Of a stretch of DNA of 14,244 nt, positions 1-5,891 are shown one piece after another. Made by a program: the position numbers and the translations under genes. This DNA comes from Clostridia bacterium (GTDB taxonomy: Bacteria > Bacillota_A > Clostridia > Oscillospirales > Acutalibacteraceae): positions 1 to 14,244 of the forward strand of contig JAFPCJ010000102.1 in NCBI GenBank assembly GCA_017423885.1, written 5' to 3'. Position 1 is the first letter of the stretch. The number at the start of each line of letters is the position of its first letter. Under the pieces are notes generated by a model. It ran no database searches and had not been told where the DNA came from. It worked only from the letters and a program-made list of their open reading frames with translations.

Positions 1-431
1 ATATGGATAATGATTCCAAAGCGGCATTTATTGGGATAACGCTTGAAACTGACAAGCGAGATCTTTACAAGGCGCTCATGGAAGGTACGTCTTATGAAAT
101 GCTCTTAAACTTCGATAAAATGCGCGAATTCACAGGAAACATAAAAGCGCTGAAAGCAACAGGTGGCGGAGCATCGTCCGATGTTTGGCTACAGATCAAA
201 GCCGATATTCTTGGAATGGATATCATTGCTCTTGACTGCAAAGAGGTCGGAGCGGCAGGAACAGCCGCCTTAATCGGAAATACTACGGGTATTTTTGAAG
301 CAATTGAGAACACAGTCGAAAAAATGGCACCTGTAAGAAAAGTCTTCTCGCCAAACCAAAAGAAAAACAAAACATATTTAAGCCTTTACAAAAAGTATAA
401 AAACCTATATAATGCAGTTAAGAATTTATAA
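1..431 (+). CDS. FGGY-family carbohydrate kinase, C-terminal part (5' truncated by window edge)
   Basis: This is the last 142 or so codons of a sugar kinase of the FGGY family (xylulokinase, fuculokinase, rhamnulokinase, glycerol kinase relatives), which phosphorylate a ketose or polyol with ATP in the cytoplasm. The visible part is the FGGY_C ATPase lobe. The ATGGGASSDVWLQIKAD segment matches the conserved adenosine-binding glycine-rich turn and the following W-Q-x-x-A-D helix, and EVGAAGTAAL matches the later E-x-GAAG-x-A helix. The N-terminal sugar-binding lobe lies outside the window, so the substrate cannot be assigned. The reading frame is open to the left edge, and the internal ATG at position 3 is not taken as the start. 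It ends 14 bases before the ATG of the DUF4432 gene, and the downstream ribosome binding site overlaps its stop codon, which indicates an operon with the epimerase-like and aldolase genes. The family is secure; the exact sugar is unknown. Confidence 0.88.
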   Translation, partial: MDNDSKAAFIGITLETDKRDLYKALMEGTSYEMLLNFDKMREFTGNIKALKATGGGASSDVWLQIKADILGMDIIALDCKEVGAAGTAALIGNTTGIFEAIENTVEKMAPVRKVFSPNQKKNKTYLSLYKKYKNLYNAVKNL

Positions 432-436
432 GGTGG
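430..436 (+). promoter_or_regulatory. Ribosome binding site setting the DUF4432 start
   Basis: AAGGTGG lies 9 bases before the ATG at 446 and overlaps the stop codon of the kinase. The upstream in-frame TTG at 437 begins immediately after this motif and so has no usable spacing. This argues for the ATG. Confidence 0.75.
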
Positions 437-445
437 TTGAAATCA

Positions 446-1444
446 ATGAACAGTTATATTGGAAATCCGTTGCAGATCCGCGGTGCGGAGCAATATATTC
501 TTCAAAACGGCAAGGGCAACGGAATGCATTTTCTGTATATAAGAAACGGTTTAGGACTTGAAGTTTGGCTTTCACTCGATCGCGCGGGCGATGCGTCAAG
601 AGTTATCTACAACGGTAAGAATTTGGGATATTTTTCTCCCTGCGGATATGTTGCGCCCCAATATTACGACTGCAACGGTGCAGGCTTCCTCAAATCCTTT
701 ACGGCAGGTTTTTTTACCACCTGCGGTCTTACTGCTGTAGGCTCACCCTGCACCGATGACGGCGAGGTCTTGCCGCTCCACGGTACCGTTTCCAACATTC
801 CTGCAACCCTTTGCGGCATTGATGAGACAAGCGAGGGGCTCACCGTTACACTTTTAGTACGTGATGCGGTTATATTCGGAAGAAAGCTTTTAATGCGCCG
901 TAAATATTTCTTCTCCTACAGTGAAAACCGCTTCATCGTTGAGGATACCGTCACCAACGAAGCAGATACAGAATCCCCCTATATGATAATGTATCATTGT
1001 AACATGGGTTATCCTCTGCTTAATGAAAACAGCATTGTTTCTATTCCCCACGCTTCTGTTACTCCGCGTGACGGTGAAGCCGCAAAGTACATTGAGTCTG
1101 CTTTAACGATGGAAAAGCCGCAGGCAGGCTTTGCAGAACGTTGTTATTATTATGATGTAAATGAAAAGAACGGCATTGCAAATGCAGGAATATACTCTCC
1201 TGATGCCGATTGCGGAGTTGTGCTCTCCTATGATAAGAAAGCCCTTCCCTGCTTTACCGAATGGAAAATGATGGGTAAGACCGATTACGTTTTAGGACTT
1301 GAGCCGGGAAATTGCACGCCTGACGGCAGAGATGTTTTGCGCCGCAACGGTACGCTCAAATTCTTACAGCCTGATGAGAGTGCCACCACCGCAGTAAGCT
1401 TTACCTTCTACAATGATCTCAAAAAATTTCAAGGAGCGATATAA
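446..1444 (+). CDS. DUF4432 family aldose 1-epimerase-like protein
   Basis: A 332-residue protein of the galactose-mutarotase-like beta-sandwich superfamily, in the DUF4432 group. Family-like features are PLHGTVSN near the first third, YHCNMGYPLL around the middle, and FTEWKMMG followed by GLEPGNC near the C-terminus. These place the conserved histidines and the late glutamate where mutarotase-type enzymes carry catalytic acid and base. No signal peptide or membrane segment is seen, so it should be cytoplasmic. A role in interconverting anomers of a sugar or sugar phosphate is inferred from the fold and from its position between a sugar kinase and an aldolase; the substrate is unknown. The start is ATG 446, chosen over an in-frame TTG at 437 because AAGGTGG sits 9 bases upstream of the ATG. 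The gene ends exactly where the aldolase ATG begins, and the aldolase's AAGGAG lies within its last codons, so translation is probably coupled. Confidence 0.85.
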   Translation: MNSYIGNPLQIRGAEQYILQNGKGNGMHFLYIRNGLGLEVWLSLDRAGDASRVIYNGKNLGYFSPCGYVAPQYYDCNGAGFLKSFTAGFFTTCGLTAVGSPCTDDGEVLPLHGTVSNIPATLCGIDETSEGLTVTLLVRDAVIFGRKLLMRRKYFFSYSENRFIVEDTVTNEADTESPYMIMYHCNMGYPLLNENSIVSIPHASVTPRDGEAAKYIESALTMEKPQAGFAERCYYYDVNEKNGIANAGIYSPDADCGVVLSYDKKALPCFTEWKMMGKTDYVLGLEPGNCTPDGRDVLRRNGTLKFLQPDESATTAVSFTFYNDLKKFQGAI

Positions 1445-2272
1445 ATGTTAGTTAATCTCAAAGAAATTCTTAAAATAGCCGATGAGCGCAATATTGCTAT
1501 CGGCGCATTCAACACACCCAATATGACAAGTGCGCGAGCAATTATTGCCGCCGCAGAGGAACTTGGACAGCCTGTAATAATCATGCACGCACAAATTCAT
1601 GAGGAAATGGGACTTTGTGTAATGGATGAGGTTGCCCCGATGATGTTAGGTTATGCAAAAAAGGCTTCGGTGCCTGTATGTGTTCATTTAGACCACGGAA
1701 CTGACCTTGATTACATTGCGCGAGGACTTGAACTTGGCTTCACTTCTGTTATGTATGACGGTTCCGCCCTTTCCGAAGAGGAAAACACCAAGAACACCAA
1801 AAAGGCGGTTGCTTTAGCCGCAAAAACAGGTGCATCGGTTGAAGCAGAAATTGGCTCTATGGGCTCGCGTGAGGGCGGCGGAGCAGACGGTAGTTCTATT
1901 TATACCGACCCCGAGACCGCTAAAAAGTTTGTTGAGGAGACAGGCATCGATGCGCTTGCTTGCGCTTTTGGCACTGCCCACGGCTTCTATGCAAGCACTC
2001 CAAAGCTTGACTTTGAGCGAGTTTCCAAGATAAACAGCTTGATTTCTGTGCCTATCGTTATGCACGGCGGCTCAGGAGTAAGCGTTGAAGACTATCGCGA
2101 GGTAATAAAGCGCGGCGTTCGTAAGGTGAATTACTACACCTATATGTCAAAGGCAGGCGCTGCGGCAATCTCGGGCAAAGAATACTCACAGCTTCATGAC
2201 GCACTTTTAGATGCAATGAGCGCCATGAAAGAGGATGTTAAAAAGGCAATTACGGTATTTTCGGGTCTTTAA
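1445..2272 (+). CDS. Class II (zinc) ketose-bisphosphate aldolase, Fba/GatY/KbaY family
   Basis: A 275-residue class II aldolase, the usual length for the GatY/KbaY/Fba group. It performs retro-aldol cleavage of a ketose (bis)phosphate to dihydroxyacetone phosphate and an aldehyde. Active-site residues are visible in order: D83-H84 in HLDHG (proton-transfer aspartate and zinc ligand), E135 in EAEIG, H179 in FGTAHG (zinc ligand) and H207 in MHGGSG (zinc ligand, phosphate loop). Near the C-terminus the usual KIN-x-x-T/D phosphate-binding segment reads VNYYTYM, a variant that departs from the housekeeping enzyme. Translation starts at ATG 1445, directly after the TAA of the DUF4432 gene, with AAGGAG at 1431-1436. 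Company with an FGGY kinase and a DUF4432 protein suggests a catabolic aldolase for a specific sugar phosphate, not the glycolytic Fba. That role is inferred. A terminator follows 36 bases after the stop. Confidence 0.92.
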   Translation: MLVNLKEILKIADERNIAIGAFNTPNMTSARAIIAAAEELGQPVIIMHAQIHEEMGLCVMDEVAPMMLGYAKKASVPVCVHLDHGTDLDYIARGLELGFTSVMYDGSALSEEENTKNTKKAVALAAKTGASVEAEIGSMGSREGGGADGSSIYTDPETAKKFVEETGIDALACAFGTAHGFYASTPKLDFERVSKINSLISVPIVMHGGSGVSVEDYREVIKRGVRKVNYYTYMSKAGAAAISGKEYSQLHDALLDAMSAMKEDVKKAITVFSGL

Positions 2273-2308
2273 ATGAACATATAAATGAGTAAGGTTGAAT
2301 ATTAAAGA

Positions 2309-2348
2309 AATCCCTCGGTAGTAATTAAACTATCAAGGGATTATTTTT
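2309..2348 (+). terminator. Intrinsic terminator of the sugar operon
   Basis: A 14-bp inverted repeat, with arms AATCCCTCGGTAGT and ACTATCAAGGGATT, has one mismatch, one G-U pair and a 6-base loop. It is followed by ATTTTT. It lies 36 bases past the aldolase stop and would end the + strand operon. Confidence 0.85.
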
Positions 2349-2387
2349 GCACACTTTTTACTGTGCTTGGTTTTATAAAAAATAAAA

Positions 2388-2469
2388 GTTATTGCGAGGA
2401 ACAAAGTGACGAAGCAATCCGTAATATACTTTAAATGAAAACGGATTGACACGCTACGCTCGCAATGAC
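2388..2469. repeat. Nested palindromic repeat element (82 bp)
   Basis: The outer arms are GTTATTGCGAG (2388-2398) and CTCGCAATGAC (2459-2469). The inner arms are CAATCCGT (2415-2422) and ACGGATTG (2441-2448). Between outer and inner arms are asymmetric bulges of 16 and 10 bases, with a short A/T-rich centre. It is flanked by T-runs outward on both strands (TATTTTTT to the right; on the other strand TTTTATTTTTT to the left), so it could act as a bidirectional terminator. From memory, elements beginning with ATTGCGAG and ending with CTCGCAATGAC occur as dispersed extragenic palindromes in many bacteria. No open reading frame is present. Mobility would depend on a transposase elsewhere and is not shown here. 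Confidence 0.7.
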
Positions 2470-2510
2470 TATTTTTTCGTTATTTTGCTTTGAGGGGTTG
2501 GGGAAATTTA

Positions 2511-2686
2511 GTGATATACCTCGCTTTGCTCGGTGTGATATATTTTGCTAAAGCAAAATGTGATATTTAAAACTAAAGTTTTAAGTGATATTATATTCGC
2601 CTTTAACACTCGCGTAAGCGAATATCACTTGGACGAAGTTCAAATATCACTGCGAAGCAATATAACTCGCCAAAGGCGAATATAAC
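2511..2686. repeat. Array of small hairpins separated by GTGATAT / ATATCAC spacers
   Basis: The 7-mer GTGATAT occurs at 2511, 2535, 2560 and 2585, and its complement-type form ATATCAC or ATATAAC at 2622, 2644, 2660 and 2680. Between consecutive 7-mers lie short inverted repeats of differing sequence: ATTTTGC-TAAA-GCAAAAT (2542-2559), TTAAAAC-TAAA-GTTTTAA (2567-2584), TCGC-GTAA-GCGA (2610-2621), TTGGAC-GAA-GTTCAA (2629-2643), TGC-GAA-GCA (2651-2659) and TCGCC-AAA-GGCGA (2667-2679). The first interval (2518-2534) is an imperfect hairpin and the central interval looks like two merged units. Stem sequences differ but pairing is retained, and the 7-mer changes orientation at the middle, so the whole block is roughly palindromic. 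No coding potential is seen. The function is unknown. Confidence 0.75.
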
Positions 2687-2688
2687 TG

Positions 2689-2720
2689 AAAAACCGACAA
2701 GTCGAAACTTGTCGGTTTTT
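2689..2720 (-). terminator. Intrinsic terminator after tRNA-Gly, bidirectional in form
   Basis: A perfect 13-bp inverted repeat, AAAAACCGACAAG / CTTGTCGGTTTTT, has a 6-base loop. Its outer ends form a T5 run on either strand. On the - strand it starts only one base after the encoded CCA end of tRNA-Gly. It would terminate the tRNA transcript and also stop + strand readthrough from the sugar operon. Confidence 0.88.
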
Positions 2721-2721
2721 C

Positions 2722-2795
2722 TGGAGCGGGTGATGGGAATCGAACCCACACGACCAGCTTGGAAGGCTGGGATTCTACCATTGAACTACACCCGC
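2722..2795 (-). tRNA. tRNA-Gly (anticodon TCC)
   Basis: On the - strand a 74-base cloverleaf can be folded. The acceptor arms GCGGGTG and CACCCGC pair fully, followed by discriminator T and an encoded CCA (2722-2724). The anticodon stem is CCAGC/GCTGG with loop CTTCCAA, giving anticodon TCC at 2763-2761, and the T loop is GGTTCGATTCC. The D arm contains TAGTTCAATGGTAGA. The length and TCC anticodon fit tRNA-Gly reading GGA and, by wobble, GGG. It has its own promoter just upstream and a terminator directly downstream, so it is a single-tRNA unit between two converging protein operons. Confidence 0.97.
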
Positions 2796-2804
2796 ATATT
2801 TCAA

Positions 2805-2838
2805 ACGGCAGAAATTATAATACCATAACTTCTGCCGT
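2805..2838. repeat. Inverted repeat enclosing the tRNA-Gly promoter -10
   Basis: The perfect 9-bp arms ACGGCAGAA (2805-2813) and TTCTGCCGT (2830-2838) flank a 16-base A/T-rich loop. They lie between the clp stop codon and tRNA-Gly. The loop contains the -10 hexamer of the tRNA promoter, and the right arm lies in the -35/-10 spacer. In RNA from upstream clp transcription the arms could form a hairpin, but only a weak T-stretch follows, so it is not called a terminator. Confidence 0.6.
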
Positions 2839-2845
2839 AAGTCAA
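2817..2845 (-). promoter_or_regulatory. Sigma-A type promoter of tRNA-Gly
   Basis: On the - strand, TTGACT (2845-2840) is followed after 17 bases by TATTAT (2822-2817), preceded by TGG as an extended -10. Each hexamer matches the consensus at 5 of 6 positions. Transcription would start near 2810, about 15 bases before the mature tRNA 5' end at 2795. Confidence 0.75.
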
Positions 2846-2864
2846 GTGTTTTTTTAAACTTTTT

Positions 2865-5180
2865 TTAATTTTCTTTAAGATCGGATGCGATGACAATATC
2901 TCCGTCTTTAACAGTCACATCAACCTTGCCGAGTAAGCCCTCGCTACCAAGTATAACGAGGTCTACCACCCTATCCTCTATTTCGCGGCGGATGATATTG
3001 CGAAGCTCGCGCGCGCCCGAGCGTGCGCCGTCACATTTAGCGGCGATATATTCGCAGACAGCATCATTATACCCAAAGGTGATAAGCTTTTCCTTTAAAG
3101 CATCAGCAAGCTCATTGAGCATTAATGACGCAATCTTCTTAAGCGAATCGAGAGACAGCGGAGCACATACCACGATCTCGTCTACCCTCGCCAAAAATTC
3201 AGGACGCAAAAACTCTCTCAAAGCCTTTTCTGCCTTCTCGCGGCTTGCTTCCTCACGTGTTTTATTAAAGCCGAGAAGTGTTTCCTTATTCTCGCTTCCT
3301 GCATTCGAGGTCATGACGATTATAGTATTTTCAAAATTAACTATTCGTCCTTGTGCATCGGTCACTCTGCCGTCATCAAGGATCTGCAGTAAAACATTAA
3401 GAACGTCGGGATGCGCCTTTTCTATCTCATCAAACAAGACTACCGAATACGGCTTTCTGCGTACCTTTTCTGTAAGCTGACCTGCCTCATCGTAGCCGAC
3501 GTATCCGGGAGGCGCACCGATAAGTCTGGATACCGAGTGTTTCTCCATGAATTCCGACATATCAAGGCGGATAAGCGTTTCGGGAGTGCTGAAAAGTTGA
3601 TTTGAAAGCACCTTTACAAGCTGTGTTTTACCTACACCTGTGGGACCTACGAATATAAAGGATGCAGGTCTGTGCTCTGCACCCGTTCTTACGCGTGAGC
3701 GCTTTACGGCGGCAGTAACAAGCTTTGTTGCCTCTTGCTGACCGATTATCTCGGCATTAAGAGCATCTTCAAGCCCTGCAAGCTTTTTAAGCTCGCTTTC
3801 CTCTACCTTTGAAGCAGGGATGCCTGTCCAAAGCTCTATAACCTTGGCAACATCTTTTTCAGTTACCGTAATATCCGAAGCAGGACCATAAAGGCTTTCG
3901 GACAACGCCTTATACTTTTCAATATCAGCCTTTAAAAGAGCCTGCTTTTCATAGTCGGGATTTTCAACCTCGGCTTCCAATTCCTCTAATTTAACAGAGT
4001 ATTCTGCCACCTTTTTATTGGCGATATAAAGCTCGTCCACCGCTTTATTTGCAAGACTTGCACAAGCGCATGCCTCATCAAGCAGGTCTATTGCTTTATC
4101 GGGCAGAAAACGGTCAGTAACATAGCGTTCGGACAAAAGCACCACCTTACGGATTATCTCATCCGGTATTCTTACTCCGTGGTATCCCTCATAATAGCCC
4201 TTAACTCCAAGCAGAACGGCTTCAGTATCTGCAACCGACGGCTCCTCAACGGTGATCGGTTGGAAACGGCGCTCAAGAGCGGCATCCTTTTCGATATACT
4301 TTCTGTACTCCTTAAAGGTAGTAGCACCGATGACCTGAATTTCGCCGCGGGAGAGTGCAGGTTTTAAAATATTTGCGGCATTCATAGAGCCTTCGGAAGA
4401 ATCTCCAGCGCCTACAAGGTTATGAATTTCATCAATAAACAGTATTACATTTCCTGCTTCCTTGACCTCTTCAATAAGTCCCTTTACTCGCGACTCAAAC
4501 TGACCGCGGAACTGTGTACCTGCAACAAGACCCGTAAGATCGAGCAGATGTATCTCCTTATCAAGAAGTCTTGCAGGGGCATCACCTGCCGCAATACGAA
4601 GGGCAAGTCCCTCGGCAATAGCCGTTTTACCGACACCCGGCTCACCTATAAGACAAGGGTTATTTTTGGTACGGCGCGAGAGGATCTGTATAGTTCTGTA
4701 AAGTTCCTTATCGCGACCGATTATATTATCAAGCTTGCCTGTTTTGGCGCGCTCGGTAAGGTTTGTGCAGTATTGCTCAAGAAAACGGCGGCGCTTCTTT
4801 TTAGGCTTTTCCTTTGAATTCTTTTCGTCACCGCTCTTTGTATCCTCATTTTCCTTTTTGGTGGTACCTGTAAACGCGCCGAAAATATTATTAAGGAAAG
4901 GCATCGCAGGCGCGGTACCGAGATCAAAGGTCTCATCGTTCATGGCGGCATCGTCCGCATCCATATCCTCGGGCGACATTAGCTCCATAAACTGATTACT
5001 CATCATTTCGATATCCTCATCGGTGATATTCATTTTCTTGAGCATATCGTCAACAGGCTTTATTCCAAGCTCCTTGGCGCATACAAGGCAAAGACCGTTC
5101 GGCTCGGAATCAGGACGGGATGCATCAGACAAAAACACTACTGCCGGACGCTTTTTGCATTTGGAACATAATTTCATCAT
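2865..5180 (-). CDS. Clp ATPase with N-terminal zinc finger (ClpE/ClpC-like)
   Basis: A 771-residue Hsp100 unfoldase with two AAA+ modules, expected to unfold substrates and pass them to ClpP. The N-terminus has a C4 zinc finger (C5-C8 and C31-C34) in place of the double Clp_N repeats of ClpC, which is the ClpE-type arrangement. A charged low-complexity linker runs over about residues 108-132. Module 1 has Walker A GEPGVGKT (179-186) and Walker B VILFIDE (245-251). A short middle domain rich in charged heptads covers about 383-430. Module 2 has Walker A GPTGVGKT (512-519), pore loop GYVG (559-562) and Walker B VVLFDE (580-585). LGF at 636-638 sits where ClpC carries its VGF ClpP-docking tripeptide. 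The start is the first of two adjacent ATGs, with AGGAG at 5191-5195. No CtsR-type operator or mcsA/mcsB neighbours are visible. It follows cvpA by 21 bases and is the last protein gene of the run. Confidence 0.93.
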   Translation of the reverse strand: MMKLCSKCKKRPAVVFLSDASRPDSEPNGLCLVCAKELGIKPVDDMLKKMNITDEDIEMMSNQFMELMSPEDMDADDAAMNDETFDLGTAPAMPFLNNIFGAFTGTTKKENEDTKSGDEKNSKEKPKKKRRRFLEQYCTNLTERAKTGKLDNIIGRDKELYRTIQILSRRTKNNPCLIGEPGVGKTAIAEGLALRIAAGDAPARLLDKEIHLLDLTGLVAGTQFRGQFESRVKGLIEEVKEAGNVILFIDEIHNLVGAGDSSEGSMNAANILKPALSRGEIQVIGATTFKEYRKYIEKDAALERRFQPITVEEPSVADTEAVLLGVKGYYEGYHGVRIPDEIIRKVVLLSERYVTDRFLPDKAIDLLDEACACASLANKAVDELYIANKKVAEYSVKLEELEAEVENPDYEKQALLKADIEKYKALSESLYGPASDITVTEKDVAKVIELWTGIPASKVEESELKKLAGLEDALNAEIIGQQEATKLVTAAVKRSRVRTGAEHRPASFIFVGPTGVGKTQLVKVLSNQLFSTPETLIRLDMSEFMEKHSVSRLIGAPPGYVGYDEAGQLTEKVRRKPYSVVLFDEIEKAHPDVLNVLLQILDDGRVTDAQGRIVNFENTIIVMTSNAGSENKETLLGFNKTREEASREKAEKALREFLRPEFLARVDEIVVCAPLSLDSLKKIASLMLNELADALKEKLITFGYNDAVCEYIAAKCDGARSGARELRNIIRREIEDRVVDLVILGSEGLLGKVDVTVKDGDIVIASDLKEN

Positions 5181-5201
5181 AATTTAAGAACTCCTATGGA
5201 A

Positions 5202-5891
5202 TCAAAATGTAAACGGGGTAATAGAAAGCAGGAAACGAAGTATATGCGTAGAGTCTACCGCTTCGTGTGTGATACCCAAAAATCCGTTTGAAACAGAAGC
5301 AATAAAGCCTACAAGCATACAGAATATCAAGGCAAATATTGTTCCCTCAACAAAGCCGATAATACCGCCGAGTGTTCGGTTAAGCTTACCGACAATACTG
5401 AATGAGAATAGCTTATTAAGAAGCTTTGCGAGCAAATGCACAAGGAAAAGCAGAAGAATAAACAGCAGTACCGTACAAAGCATTCCGAAAACCTTTACAA
5501 ATATGGGACGAATGGTTGCGTCAAGCGCTCTTTCTACCGTTTCGGAAACATTACCGTTATCAAGCTCGGTTACCTTTTGCAGGATGCCGTCCTTTGAAAT
5601 GCCGAATTTATCTGCATTTTCCGATATAATATCGGGCAACGCCTCGTAGCCTTTATCTATAAGCTCTTGGGCGGTGGTTGCGGCGGTCTCTCCCGTAATT
5701 TTTACAAGCTGCGGAGAAACAGCGTTGTCATAAACAGCGCCCGAAATCACACTTCCGAAGCTTACCGCTATCAAGACTGCGGCAATATAGCCTGCAACCT
5801 CAACAAATGTACGGACAAAGCCTTTGCGTGCCGCTATTGCGATGCACAAAACAATTATTCCTAAAACAATAGCATCAAGTATTATACTCAT
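5202..5891 (-). CDS. CvpA family membrane protein
   Basis: A 229-residue integral membrane protein matching the CvpA (colicin V production protein) family pattern. The N-terminal segment IILDAIVLGIIVLC runs into a positively charged ARKGFVRTF turn. There are four likely membrane spans at about residues 3-21, 29-49, 133-156 and 174-200. The second pair is followed by the glycine-rich LGGIIGFVEG motif typical of the family. Between spans 2 and 3 is a hydrophilic loop of about 80 residues with many acidic residues, longer than in the shortest homologues. The molecular function of the family is not settled; roles in envelope stress and secretion have been proposed. Its ATG directly follows the TAA of the DUF5711 gene, and its AAAGGAG lies inside that gene, so the two are probably translationally coupled. 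Confidence 0.85.
   Translation of the reverse strand: MSIILDAIVLGIIVLCIAIAARKGFVRTFVEVAGYIAAVLIAVSFGSVISGAVYDNAVSPQLVKITGETAATTAQELIDKGYEALPDIISENADKFGISKDGILQKVTELDNGNVSETVERALDATIRPIFVKVFGMLCTVLLFILLLFLVHLLAKLLNKLFSFSIVGKLNRTLGGIIGFVEGTIFALIFCMLVGFIASVSNGFLGITHEAVDSTHILRFLLSITPFTF

Noticed and set aside
437..445. TTG start adding three residues to the DUF4432 protein
   Set aside because: The codon directly abuts the AAGGTGG motif, leaving no spacing; ATG 446 has proper spacing.
2349..2366. Small hairpin GCACA/TGTGC just after the sugar-operon terminator
   Set aside because: It is a five-base-pair stem with an 8-base loop, too weak to be called a separate terminator or regulatory element.
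2511..2686. CRISPR-like array
   Set aside because: The repeated unit is only 7 bases, the intervals are self-complementary and of uneven length, the orientation flips mid-array, and no cas gene is present.
2890..3480. A 196-codon open frame on the + strand antisense to clp
   Set aside because: It is serine/arginine-rich low-complexity translation in a shadow frame of a strongly conserved AAA+ gene, with no ribosome binding site or family resemblance.
5181..5201. CtsR or CIRCE heat-shock operator in front of the clp gene
   Set aside because: The 21-base gap to cvpA contains only the ribosome binding site; no tandem GGTCAAA-type repeat or long inverted repeat is seen.
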